Assembly: GCA_001465935.1 (NCBI GenBank)
Contig: LNKV01000037.1
Span: 552,341 to 616,340 of the forward strand
Reading direction: 5' to 3'
Origin: Clarireedia homoeocarpa
Lineage: Eukaryota > Ascomycota > Leotiomycetes > Helotiales > Rutstroemiaceae
Length of the DNA stretch: 64,000 nucleotides
In this document: in pieces, positions 24,386 to 35,907 of the stretch
Layout: each line of letters opens with the position of its first letter
How positions within the stretch are numbered: position 1 is the first letter of the stretch
Made by a program: the position numbers and the translations under genes
Notes under the pieces: generated by a model
What the model was told of the DNA's origin: nothing
What the model saw: the letters and a program-made list of their open reading frames with translations, nothing else
The model's database searches: none

Positions 24386-26093
24386 ATGCCTTCAATAAGT
24401 CTGTGTTTAAGGACAGGAAGAGCGTATACTAGGAACAACACCACAAATGTAAGTTTGGATAAACCTTGAAACTCACAACACATTCTTACTTGAAATTCGA
24501 CCAGTTGAAATTTCTTGCTCGCACATTTGCATCTACCCCCCGCCGCCATGAAATCAACAAAGTCCTTCCCTCCGCCTCCGAAGCCCTCAAAGATATGAAA
24601 TCAAACAGCACCGTATTATGTGGGGGATTTGGTCTATGTGGAGTGCCAGATACACTCATCGATGAAGTTATCAACAAACCAGAAATCAATGGACTTACTG
24701 CGGTGTCGAATAACGCGGGGACGGATGCCTCAGGGCTCGGGAAGCTTTTGAAGACGAAACAGATCAAGAAAATGATCGCAAGTTATATTGGGGAAAACAA
24801 AACATTTGAAAAGATGTATCTGACTGGGGAAGTGGAATTGGAGCTGACGCCACAAGGCACTCTGGCTGAGAGGTGTGCGGCGGGTGGAAAGGGTATTCCA
24901 GCATTCTACACCCCTGCGGCGTTTGGCACTGTGGTCCAGACAGGTGAACTTCCGCTGCGTAACAATGCAGACGGAACACCCAAGGAACTCTCTTACCCGA
25001 AGGATGTGAAGGTTTTCCATGGTAAGCCTTATCTCTTGGAGGAAAGCATACGAGGAGACTACGCATTTGTGAAAGCCTGGAAAGCAGATAAACTCGGGAA
25101 CTGCCAATTCCGGCTCGCAGCAAACAACTTTAATGGCGCCATGGGCCGAAACGCAAAGGTGACAATTGTAGAGGCCGAGCATATCGTTGAGCCTGGTGAA
25201 ATACCACCAGAAGCCGTCCATCTACCTGGTATATATGTCAAACGAGTCATCCAATCCACCACCGCCAAAAACATCGAGAAATACACCTTCGCCAAGGATC
25301 CCAACGATCCCGCCGCAAAGAGCGCCCTTGGTAGCGGGGATACTGCTGCGAAACGTGAGCGAATCGTCAAACGTGCTGCAAAAGAGTTCAAGAACGGCAT
25401 GTACGCCAACCTTGGCATAGGCATGCCAATGCTCGCGCCGTCGTTCGTAGGACCGGAGGTCGAAGTGCAACTTCAGTCCGAAAATGGAATTTTGGGTCTA
25501 GGACCTTATCCGCAGAAGGGCTCGGAAGATGCTGACCTTATCAATGCTGGCAAGGAGACCGTCACCTTGAATCCGGGTGCTGCTGTGTTTGGTAGTGAGG
25601 AGAGTTTCGGTATGATTCGCTCAGGGCGTATAGACTTGACGATTCTTGGTGCGATGCAGGTCAGTGGGAATGGCGACTTGGCAAATTGGATGTTGCCGGG
25701 TAAGATAAAGGGGTTCGGTGGCGCGATGGACTTGGTTAGCAATCCGTCGATGACCAAGGTTGTTGTTACTATGGAACATTGTGACAAGAAAGGCAAGGCG
25801 AAGATTGTGAAGCAGTGCGAGTTTCCCCTGACTGGCAAGGCATGTGTCTCGAGAATTATTACTGAGCTGGTAAGTTGTTTTCGTTCTTAAATCCGATGGT
25901 TAACACAGCCGGAAAGTCATGTCACAGAATACCGAATATCGACTCACTAACTTTGTTTTAGGGGGTCTTTGATGTAGACTTCACAACAGGGCTTACATTA
26001 ATCGAGATCGCAGACGGAGTGACAGTGGAAGAGATAGAGAGTAAGACAGAAGCTGCATTCAAGGTTGCAGAGGACCTGAAGCTCATGCTGTGA
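24386..26093 (+). CDS. succinyl-CoA:3-ketoacid-CoA transferase, mitochondrial
   Basis: Moves CoA from succinyl-CoA to acetoacetate in the mitochondrion, the alternative to AACS for activating this ketone body. Exons 24386-24448, 24505-25869 and 25962-26093 give 520 codons, matching the 500-520 of SCOT. The A subunit part carries LCGGFGLCGVPDTLI and GEVELELTPQGTLAERC; the B part holds the catalytic Glu in SENGILGLGPYP and GAMDLV. The N-terminus is a mitochondrial presequence rich in Arg, Ser and Thr (CLRTGRAYTRNN, then LARTFASTPRR). The ATG at 24386 is reached only by splicing the 56-nt first intron; without it the frame opens at a TTG. Fungi also use this family for acetate or propionyl-CoA detoxification, so substrate range is uncertain. 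Confidence 0.93.
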
Positions 26094-26348
26094 TGACAGC
26101 TCACATTTTACATTTTATACATGACTTCAGTTTGGTTAGGCGGCATATGTCAACCATGTATACCTGGTACGGATAGTGAACTTGTGAATACCAGTCCGCA
26201 GCCGATATAGTTAAAGCAGGGTTCTGTTGATTTCGGGCAGACGAGCACTATTTATACTGTGCGTAAATATTATTTCCTGTTATATATCCCTACGTAGCTC
26301 ATACCCGAAGGCAATGCCAAACTGGCAATTTTCATGAGTTTCTCGGTT

Positions 26349-28328
26349 TTACTTTTTGTATGTCAAGCCGCCACCCCAGCTGTGCTCACTATTCTCGCCA
26401 CCCTTGGTAACTTCTCCCTCCCTAACACCAGTCTCAAAGGCACAGCTGCCCATATCCAACTTCTTCGCCAGTCCACTAGGGGAGATATCGAAGTCGAAGA
26501 TATCCATAGGCAGACCAAGAGTCGTGCATGCTGAATTAAATTAGTCAAACACGGCACTGCAAATAACAATTGTCGAACTCACCATTTGGAATATCAACTA
26601 TTCCCGCAACATGGCCTTGCACAGGGGCACACGATAGAAGGAGATAAATCTGATAGTCAGAATAACCGAACCGACGCAGATACTCAATACAACGGAGAGT
26701 CGTCTCTCGATAAGCGACAGTGACGTCCATATAATGCTGTCGAGAACCGATTAATATCAAACCTGGATCGAAATTGCACGCACATCACATACCTGTTTGC
26801 CGTGATGGTCCACACTGAAGCCTTCGAAGGTCAAATATCTTCCTGGGCCATAATGGGGCTCCACTGGCCCAGGCAGATACAGTGGCGATTTCATACCAAG
26901 ATCCGCCATGCCATTTTTCATGACCTTGAAGTTGATAGTTATGACTCCGGACATCTCAATCGCTCCGCAGAACGAGATTTCACCGTCGCCCTCTGAACAG
27001 TCGATATGAGTGTCAATCAAATATGGAGTACTATAGTTTACTTACGAGAGAAATGAAGGTCTCCGACTGAGAACTTGGCGCCCTTTACATGCACTGGAAG
27101 GTATACCTGTGAATCTTGTGAGAAATCGAATGATCAACGTCACAAGATGCTACACACCTTACTACCTCTACTAAGATTCTTGATATCACAATTTCCTCCG
27201 TGTTCAGGTCGACCTGCTCAAGCGTTAGCTACTGTGATCAGAATGGTAGCTAATGTCTCTGATCGTACCAGGAATTGTTCTTGCGCCCTCACGGCCAACT
27301 TTAGTCTTGATATCTTTGGAAGCAGATCCAGCATGGACATTCGTAGAATTCGGTGGCTGTGCGACAATTCTGTCGAGCTTGTTTGCGGAGATTAATTCTG
27401 CTTCACGCTTGTTCCACGTTGCGAGAACCTAAAAGTATACCACATCAGAATTGCTATATACAAAGATTAAACCTGAACTTCGGATAAATCTTGAAGCAAG
27501 TATATAAATGTATGTGAGGTGCATCCATGTATTGCGAGGGAAAAGGGATGAGCGTCGTACCTCTGCAGAAGGAGCACAACCGAGAATACCTGGATGGATC
27601 AAACCAGGAAATTTGACATGAGGGATGTGCCGAGAGGTGCAGTAGATTCCCTCAAAGTCCCAAATAGCCTTCGCACTATGCGCACCTATGTCAGTTTGGC
27701 CGCGCAAACCAATACGTGTGGAGTCTTACGCAGATGGATATATCTCGTCCAGGAATCCACCTCCATTGTCTTTAGCGAAGACTCCTGGTAATGAAGGTTA
27801 ATCATGCACTTCCTATGATATTTGGACTACCCACCAGTACTGTGACTAGTTAGAAAAGTTCTCTTAACATCGAGACGGTACTCACAATCCCCAAGGATGT
27901 TCTTGATGCGGCTGTACATCCATGATTTCGACCAATAGTACGTCTCCAGGCTCTGCTGTCTCGATTTCGAATGGCCCGGACAGGTAATGAATTTTCGTGA
28001 GGTCGACATTCTTCACGTCATCGGCGCTGTCATTGTTTCCTGGAAGTAACTTGGTAAGTACGTGACTCGAATCAAGTATACATGGCACTGAAAAGACAGA
28101 CCGATTTGACCTCCAGTCCAGTCAACCTATTTATATGGCCACAGTTAGTAAATTCCGCGGAAGCAGAAAGGACTCGCGCCGTACACATTCAATCTTCACT
28201 GTCTCTCCATTTTTAATGGTATCGGCAAATGGGATATCTGGATGCCAGCGGTTGTGCAATTTGGGTTGACTCTCCGCCGGCTCATCAAGTGATACCTTGC
28301 AAATATTACGGATCTCTGTACGGCCCAT
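26349..28328 (-). CDS. formamidase (FmdA/AmdA family)
   Basis: Hydrolyses formamide to formate and ammonia, giving nitrogen. Twelve exons: 28328-28185, 28126-28102, 28039-27886, 27839-27835, 27784-27730, 27675-27561, 27428-27269, 27213-27158, 27106-27046, 26992-26793, 26736-26583, 26530-26349; total 437 codons. Family marks: WHPDIPFADTIKNGETVKIEC, VDWTGGQIGNND, EPGDVLLVEIMDVQPH, WGFTGVFAKDNGGGFLDE, PGLIHPGILGCAPS, GRPEHGGNCDIKNLSRG, VGDLHFSQGDGEISFCGAIE. Exon 4 is only 5 nt (TACTG) and supplies part of the Thr-Gly in GFTGVF; without it the frame and this conserved loop are lost. The intron density is far above that of its neighbours. It is convergent with SCOT. Confidence 0.92.
27835..27839 (-). 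other. 5-nt microexon of the formamidase gene
   Basis: TACTG lies between acceptor TCACAG (branch CTAAC eight bases before it) and donor GTGGGT. Using it turns TT + TACTG + GA into Phe-Thr-Gly, which restores the conserved WGFTGVFAKD. Flanking introns are 46 and 50 nt. Confidence 0.8.
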
Positions 28329-29196
28329 GGTGCTGGCTGTTGATACCGTTCGGGATATGAATAATTACCTGTAGTGTCAGGTGGGGTACCAAACACAATC
28401 GAGACAAAAATCCAGCGGTGCGTCCAGTGATTGATGGTCGAAATAATGCTACAGTAAGGTTAATAATTAAAGAAGTAAAGGCAGAAGGAATGAAAAAGGA
28501 GACATAACCATCATTTATAACTTATACTTCGAGCCCGCACTCCGCCAATCAATAGTGATATCAGCATGAGTACGAGTGGGAATATGAGTATCTCAGACGT
28601 AAGAGCTGTTGGAGCTGATAAGAATGCAATCACACCAGGCTTGCCATGTACCGGAAGCTCTTATCAAGGAGCTACCCCTCCCTCGGCCCTCTTACTAGAT
28701 GGATATTATTGCTAGATAGCAACAAACTAATGGGAATTAAGAAAGTGCGGGGTTCAATCTGGTCACCTACGCAGTAATCGAGGCAAATCACTCTTTGCTC
28801 CTCAATAAAGCACTTATGTATTGGCTAGAAAGTTCAGATGAGTTTGATGCTACTGTTGATTATTTGGTCCTAGTTATAATATCCGGATCCAGAAAGGCTC
28901 ATCCTGTCATTACTATGATAAACTTCGAACTTGTAGTGGTACAGGAGACAAATAAGAACTTCCAGTCCTGTTCGGTAGACGTGTATACCTTGCCTACCTT
29001 GCACAGAGAACTCTTGCCTTGACAGTCTTCTACATATAACCACCAGTGAACTGTTACAATCTAGCTCCTTCACAGCTTCCTCGCCTAGTAAGGAGGCAAG
29101 GATTAGTTAGACGCTCGTGCCTCGTGTTGCAAGCCATGATCTACACGTTGTAAAATTTCATTCTTTTTCATTGGCAGCCATATCGAGTAACCCTCG
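28329..29196. other. intergenic region upstream of formamidase
   Basis: Formamidase promoter and the 3' end of the membrane-protein gene. No coding signal. Several GATA/TATC motifs occur by eye, which is expected by chance at this base content, though nitrogen genes are often GATA-controlled. Confidence 0.45.
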
Positions 29197-30722
29197 TTAC
29201 CTGGACCTGAGTTCACTATAAGGAGGTGGGGCTTTTGCCGATGAGCTTGCTTTTTCGTCCACAACATTACTCGAGCTTGCGTTTCTCCTTGCGGTATTGA
29301 GAGCATCGAGGTTCTCAAGTTTGAGATTTAGAAACTCATGTTTGTTCTTCCATGTTTGCTGGCTAGCAGCAAAGCTTTCGGCTTCTGCTGGTGGAGGGGG
29401 TGGGTCCGTCACTTTTGTTATAAGATATGCTGTCGAAGCCTACCAACTAAGTGTTAATGTTTGAACTACGAGCGAGAATACCAGCGCGGAGTACATACCT
29501 CAGCTATTCCGTATATGAGAACACCAAGGAGGGGTATTCGTAAGAATATGTAGAAACCAATACCGAATCCGAAGAGCAAACCTTCACGGTCATGAAACCA
29601 GTTCTTCTTCTGCTCTTTCGTGAACTTGATCCTGGAGAAGTATGGTTCAAGCTGAGGGTGTCAATTTAAATACAAGGAGTGGGGCTCGTATATCATACCA
29701 GTTCTCTCATTAAGCTTCTGGAGGAAAAGTAGCTTTGGAGGAATATCACAAGATATTTGCGAGGTAAGAATATACCCGTGCCAAAGACGATAGCCGCAGG
29801 ACCGAGTCCAGCAACACTATGACGAGTCAGTTATCCACTATATACCCGTTTTAGATTGCTTCAATACCTATTAAATGTATAAAAACTTGCTGCAGGAAGC
29901 ACAAATCGTCCAACTATCGGAACATAGGACAACGCGAATACTGCTAATGATAATCCCGCCTTCTTAGCAAACCTCATAAAGAAAAGTGTTAAATTCTCAG
30001 CCGTGCTTGTAGTGTGCGTAGTGCCATCTCTTTTCGGGTATCGTCGTAGGTTTGGGTAGTATTCGTCTCGCAAGGTGGAACGCTCTTCTCCTTCATGCTT
30101 CTCGTAGTAGGTTTTGTCGACAAAAGCAAGACTCATCATAAACCTATGCCAGTCAATAACTGCTCCACACTAAATGTATGAAGCGCGCCGCTTACATATT
30201 ATCGAGAGTAGGTGTGACTCGACTCAGAATGCTCATCAAGAAGAAGGGAACTTGAAGAACATGGTTTTGAAGAAGGTCTATGCCTTCAACGAGCCGATTA
30301 TCGAAAGTTGTAGTCCCGAAATCGACAATAAATGAAAGAAACCATAGCAGGACTCTAATGCCCAAGATCTGCCAAGTTGTCAGAGAGTGAAGTATGTATG
30401 TCGGGTGAAGTTTCGTACCGGAATTTCAATGGCGAGTCGTATAACGACACCAGCCAGGACTGCGAGCGCAGCCTGCTTGTAATGCTCCGATGTGAACAGT
30501 TGAGGATTTCGCAAAGCTCTTAATGCTGCGAAAGAAATCAGTCAAGGCGTCCAGGTAACGCTGGCAATATGCAATCGTATACTAACCACCAACCACTGTC
30601 AACTGGGCTCCTCGGATGATCGCATTGAGATCGAAATGCGATACGGAGAGCTTTGCCAGTAGCGCATCCCGGTCTGCCAATAGAGGCGGTTTCTGCGACT
30701 TTTCGGATTCAATTCTAGCCAT
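29197..30722 (-). CDS. multi-pass membrane protein, possibly UsgS-like
   Basis: Seven exons (30722-30587, 30525-30419, 30368-30196, 30143-29868, 29816-29699, 29651-29499, 29439-29197) give 402 codons. Several hydrophobic segments share a Pro-Gly motif: AIEIPILGIRVLLWFLSFIV, SYVPIVGRFVLPAA and LRIPLLGVLIYGIAE. The C-terminal tail is polar with a run of prolines (TDPPPPPAE) and ends in APPPYSELRSR, where PPPY could bind a WW domain. This looks like the fungal proteins named transmembrane protein UsgS; that name is from memory. Cellular site and function unknown. Start chosen at ATG 30722; the longer frame starts with TTG. Confidence 0.75.
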
Positions 30723-31463
30723 TGCAATTGAGAAGGCTTCTGGGTGCTGAATTTTGAAGTTTGAAGTTTGAAAAGCTGCACACGACACAGCAACAGCATA
30801 CGACGCCCACTACGGTAGACTTGTAGCTCGCCTCGCGACGTCATCCGAATGAGCCCCTCCGAGCTACAGTACAGTGCTTACTCGTGCTTTGTTCACCCTA
30901 TGTACATGCATACGAGTGAGTACAAAAGAGCATGTACTGTGCAAATGTATAGTTATACAGACACAATCGACATTACATAGGATAACTTCAAGTATTGTAA
31001 TGTGAGTCGTGTTTAATTGATTCCATTGTTTAATTACAGTATCCGAAGTATTTTAAAACTATCGATTCGCTCTGATGGGTAGTATTCAGCAAGCGCGCGC
31101 TGGTGATTCGCAAGGCATGCCGCGACATCAAGGCGCAACTTCCTACTAACACGAAACTCCTAACCATCCTCCTCCACACTCCTGTGTTCTCTCCATCTCT
31201 ACAATGTTGACTTGATACTACTGCCACGGGTATTGCACCTACGAAGCTATCCATATACTTGCTAGTTCCGATTCACCCCCAATTCTAGATTCTTACGGAC
31301 CGTCAGCAACAGACGTCGATTCCATCCGCGTCCTGTGAGACGGCACGCTGCTTGAGATAGATTATCCCTTTTTGCGCCCGGAGTTCTTCACTAACATACC
31401 CTTTGGTCGCATACTCAACCATGGTAATAAGACAGAGGCGAAGCTACCTTTGCTGAATTGACA
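30723..31463. other. divergent promoter region, membrane protein / INP1
   Basis: No gene is supported. Contains the INP1 leader with a short uORF at 31422-31457. Confidence 0.5.
31422..31457 (+). promoter_or_regulatory. 11-codon uORF in the INP1 leader
   Basis: ACCATGG gives a strong start context, and the frame closes with TGA six bases before the INP1 ATG. It would strongly affect scanning if it lies in the mRNA, which I cannot confirm. Confidence 0.35.
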
Positions 31464-33391
31464 ATGGCATTGCCAATTGCTTCCAAAACTCCTGCGAATT
31501 CGACTACCAATCGTTCCGTTTCTGCTGCTGGTAGACTAACAACTACGCCCGATCCCGAAGTCAAGATCCTCTATAGCGTTCCTGAAGCTCGCATCATCTC
31601 CTTCTCAACCACCGCATCTGCTACTGCGCGACCTCGTTCGAGCAATGGACCCACAAAGCATGAGGTGGAGGAGGTAGGCTCGTTGCCGTGGTCATCGCCA
31701 TTGGAAAGGACCATCGCTGTTGGTATGGAGGAGAGAGTCCTAGAAGTTTCATCAATTTATTTCGGATTTGCTGACTTATTCCAGGAGCTTTGCGCATTTA
31801 TCGAGCCCCAGAATCGGTCGCTTTTTTCAATTGCCAACAAGCTTTGAAGCCGATATTACCCAAGAGTCAGTGTTGGTTCGTTTCCGACGATGGATCTAGC
31901 AAGTTTGTTCTTCAGGTACGGAAGTTGCAAGAATACTGGCGGATTGAGATACGGAACAAAACTTCCGCAGAGATCAAACAAGTGGAGGAGTTCAAGGGCA
32001 TTCTGGCCCAAGTCTTACTTTTTGAGAAGACGCCCTGCCCATTTCAGAGAAACTTTTCGGTCGAGCTTGCAGATGCCCCGCAGATTCCTATTGCGAAGAA
32101 GCCCTGGCGCCCTGTTCAAGGTTCATCATCTGGCATCCCTCTTCCAAGAGGTGATTACTATCCAATTGCTTCCAAAATAAGTACTTCGCCCACAGAATCT
32201 GCTAGCATCTCATGCATTGAGCCACACTTGTCACCCCTACCTCAACCATCTGAGCTGCACGAAGATCACTTGAGCCCCTCCAGTCCAATAAGAGCCGATG
32301 TCTCAAAGATCGATGCATTTGAACATGGCCCTGATGGCATGTTGGATCGCCCAGAGTCAAGCGTTTTATCCGACCAGAGGCAAGTCATACCTGCGGCCCG
32401 TGATATAGATAGCAATACCTTTTCAAGCTCAACATCGCCTGATCTCCCAAGACTAGAGATCGAGGAACATGATGAGTTTAGTGATGCAACGGACGATACC
32501 AATGTCACTCCGAAGAATCTAGCGCCAACCTCCCAAAACCTCCTAGGACCAAACCTTCGACCAGCAGTCTTGCAAAACTGTAGTCGATGCGTTACTGCAC
32601 CACCTGTTCTGTCCCTTATTAACAGCCCGCCATCGAAGCACCATTGCAGATCTCCTTCAGCTCTTGCAGATCCAGAATCCGGCTTCTCGTCTAGTGTTGA
32701 ATCTTTCCACTCCGTACAGTCATGGCATTCCCCACTTGATCCACCTTCACCACCGCTTACAAACCCACCCTCACCAACCACGTTCCCTTATCCTCACGAC
32801 AATATTGTGTTACCAAAACGATCCAACCTTACGCAGGCGATATCTCAACTTCACATTACTCCCGAGACACCAGGTCCATGGCAAGCAGCATCTAGCTCGC
32901 AAAATGAGGCATCCTCGAGAAGCTTGTCGCCACCACCAAGAACCCCAACCTTAACCAGTGATAGCGAGAAATCGGAAGATGAATCATTTGAGATAACTAC
33001 CCCCTCACCACCCAGGCTGCGACACCGAGCCACGACTAGCAGTAATTCGAGACGCAGAACCTTGTCACCACTTCCGGCTACGGTGAACCTCTTCTCTCCA
33101 CCAAGAAGTTCACGGCGATTACAGACAGCTCGTCATCTCCCCACAGCAATTATACAAAAGACTTGTGAAATTCTGTTGAGCCCCCCAAGCCATCTTCTTA
33201 ACATGATGGTCAACATCGCATCCAAGATCGCTGCTGGTGAATGGAGGGGCTTCCTCCTCGGCGAAGGCGAAGCCGTGCACTGGGATTTCACCGAAGATGA
33301 CTACGGGTGCAGCCTTGCACCGGCCGTTTCAGAGAGGAAAGCAATCTCGCAATATGGCACGAGTTCGGGTGGGAGTTGGGAAGTAGATTAA
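31464..33391 (+). CDS. INP1: inheritance of peroxisomes protein 1 (Inp1)
   Basis: Tethers peroxisomes at the mother cell cortex in yeast so that some are retained at division. Exons 31464-31722 and 31785-33391 give 622 codons. The Inp1 domain spans about residues 84-185, with LRIYRAPESVAFFNCQQALK, ILPKSQCWFVSDDGSSKFVLQ, YWRIEI and LLFEKTPCPFQRNF. The rest is disordered and rich in Ser and Pro, with many SP/TP pairs that could be phosphorylated, and ends in a short conserved-looking block (NIASKIAAGEWRGFLLGEGE). The intron is 62 nt with a CTGAC branch. The start is the ATG six bases after a uORF. No peroxisomal targeting signal is seen at the C-terminus. Confidence 0.9.
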
Positions 33392-33797
33392 CCGACTTAA
33401 CTGGACTGTACCATGGTAGGGATTTGCCATGTGTGTGTTTTATTATATTGAGTTGTATTTTGATGGATTTGTCTCCAATATGATGTTGAACACAATTGGA
33501 GTTGAGAAGTTACGCCATCTAGGCTGGGTTTGATCTTCGCGATCTTGATTTGATGGTTATTGGTTTGGGTCATGTAGTTATATTTGGGATGATGGTCTGC
33601 ATTTGCATTTATGTAACAGTGCTCATGGGTACATGGAGTTAGATGGTCGTTTCACGCTGTTTCTATAAAATGAAGAGGCATGTCTGTGACACTAATACGG
33701 GCGAGTACTGGTCACTTTGCAGATTAATAGATACATGAGAATCACGGCTTTATTTTCACACAAGCTAGCTTGGCCCTGACTTCCCATCATGATTCCC
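33392..33797. other. intergenic region between convergent INP1 and ASCC2 genes
   Basis: Short 3' flanks with T-rich sequence. No gene or clear repeat. Confidence 0.6.
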
Positions 33798-34670
33798 CTA
33801 CCCTGGGAATCCACCTCTGGCCATCTTTCTCGCTCTCTGATCTCTCCTATTGTGATTTGCTCTGGAACCCTTATTAGCCTCTTTCCTCTGCCGCGCCACA
33901 TCAGTCTCCTTATCACCACTTGTTCCAGCTACATTTCCACCTCCTCTACCACCTCCCCTTCCACCTCTTCCGCCCCTACCTCTACCCCTATATCCGCCTC
34001 CCCTCCCACGATTCACACCACCACTGCCTCCAGCCACATCTTCTGATTCATCGCCCGAGCCCGCAGGGCTCGCTCTCCACGCCGTGCTGTCCAGCCCAGC
34101 TTGCTCTCCTCTAAAAGTAGAAAACCTTGCTTCTAGTCTCCTCATCTGTCGCGGATCTCTCAAAAGCATCAACGCCCATCCTTCGAGACCTTCATCTGTC
34201 ATGCCAGTTTGCTGGCGTAATGCTGCACGTTCCTTGCTGCGGCGCGTAGCTGCATCTCTGCCAAAGATATTGGGCGAGGATTTATAGGTGCGGAATAATG
34301 TCTCGTCGTTGGGATTCTGTGCATCGGCGGTGTTCTCGGGAGTGGGGTCTTCAGGGTTCGTAGAATCGACGGTTCCGCCTACGTCGGCTACGTCGTATGT
34401 ATCGTCACGCTCGTCATCATCGGAATCAAATGCTGCAAGGGCGGAGAGGATGGCTGCTTTATTGGGTGCGGTCGATCGGTCTTGAAGAACATCGTCAGCT
34501 GTTATATCTGGATTGCGACGACCGAAGTGGAGACGAGAAGCATCAACTGTAAGTTGGTCTAGCTCGTCATCATCGAAGATGTTGCGACGGGTCGGAAGCT
34601 GGGGTGGAGTAGAATGCGGCGCCAAATTTGTAGGATGTGGCTCTTGAGGTAGTGCCCTAGGGAACTGGTC

Positions 34671-34704
<34 letters not shown>

Positions 34705-35907
34705 CATTTGAAGGATTCTCGTAACATACAATTCTTCCGAGCGGTCGGCATTGGCTAGATCTGCGGGTAGCGACTCGTCTAATAAATGGGCTATGACTTC
34801 TTCTGCGTTGTCGTGGTATGCGTCAAGCAACTTCACAATAAAGCCCGAACCTAGATCAGGGAAAAGATCCTGGACTTGTGAAATCAAACTCATTTGATGC
34901 ACGTGAATGTTGCCATCCCCGTGCCCATCTGCAGTTGCTGGTGCTTTGCCTTTACTGGCCTTCTTTTTCACCGAACGAGGGGGTCTATTACTACCTCCTG
35001 GTTTGATGAATCCTTGCAAGATGGTGATCACAGATTTGGCCCTACTAGAACCAGAACCACTTGCATCAATTCTTTGCTGTATCTGCTTCAATATAGGAGT
35101 GACAGTAACTAGCTCGGCGACCAGTGAATCGTTGACATTAGTAGGCCCCTTTTTGTGTGCTTCGGCAGCAGCCTTCAAGGAATAAAGCTGATCAACCAAT
35201 GACGAAAACTTTGGTTTTGGGCCTTCCGTAAGTCCAATGATGCACAGGTATGTAGTAGTGATAATGACCTTGCGTAACGGTGGGTTCATGAGCTTGTAAC
35301 AGCTTATTAGAGCGTCGAGAAAATCGTCGCCAGCCATGAAGAACGAAGCTACGTCCGAGGAAGTATGTAATAGATAATTAAGCCGCTTCAAGTTTATCTC
35401 CGTATTCTTGAGATCGCCCTTAAGTCCAGCATCGAGCTCTTTTATGAGCAGGTTCTTGATGCTGCCAAGGGAAGATTCTGTTGCCGGACTGTGCTTGTCC
35501 CAAGCCAATATGATGACCTTGGATGCCCTCTCTTTTCCATAGACTTTACTGAAGTTTGCAAGAACTTCCCATTGCACAAGAACCTCTGTGACTTTCTCAA
35601 TATTCAGGAGCCTGTGGTATAAGATATATACTTGTTTGCGAAGTTGTTTCGTTTTGGAAAGGTTGCCAGTCGATGACCCGTCATGTGACGTTGCCGTCTC
35701 AGCAAAATATGATTTCAAGAAAACTGGTAAAGATTCATCTTTCGCTGATGTGCGTGTGAAATCTGGAGTTGACAAAGACAGATGTGCTTCAGCCAAAGAA
35801 ATCCAAGCATCCAAGCAGACTTCCCACTCTTCCGGTAGCATGTGTGATCTCCATGATGCTTGCGGGTATGGTACGAACGGTGGTAGAGACGTGGTTCTGG
35901 AAGCCAT
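33798..35907 (-). CDS. ASCC2/Cue3-type CUE-domain protein of the ribosome quality trigger complex
   Basis: Two exons (35907-34730 and 34656-33798) give 679 codons. The N-terminal half is the ASCC2-type helical domain (VYILYHRLLNIEKVTEVLVQW, split near LNYLLHTSSDV). A CUE domain lies at about residues 340-385 (SLISQVQDLFPDLGSGFIVK, EEVIAHLLDESLP) and would bind ubiquitin. The C-terminus is a Gly/Arg repeat tail. In yeast Cue3 and in human ASCC2 bind ubiquitylated stalled ribosomes and help split them. The intron carries a 31-A tract in the sense strand (T31 at 34674-34704), so an unspliced reading would end in polylysine. The start ATG gives MASRTTSLPPF, the common N-terminus for this family. 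Confidence 0.9.
34674..34704. repeat. poly-T tract of 31 bases inside the ASCC2 intron
   Basis: An uninterrupted T31 on the plus strand, A31 in the transcript sense, about 16 bases before the acceptor. It fills almost half of a 73-nt intron. Length is likely to vary and to be uncertain in assembly. Confidence 0.9.

Noticed and set aside
28741..28860. Possible tRNA near GGGTTCAATCTGG
   Set aside because: Lacks a matching A box and stems.
34669..34740. Polylysine C-terminus of an ASCC2 reading
   Set aside because: It comes from reading through the intron; splicing restores the normal downstream domain.
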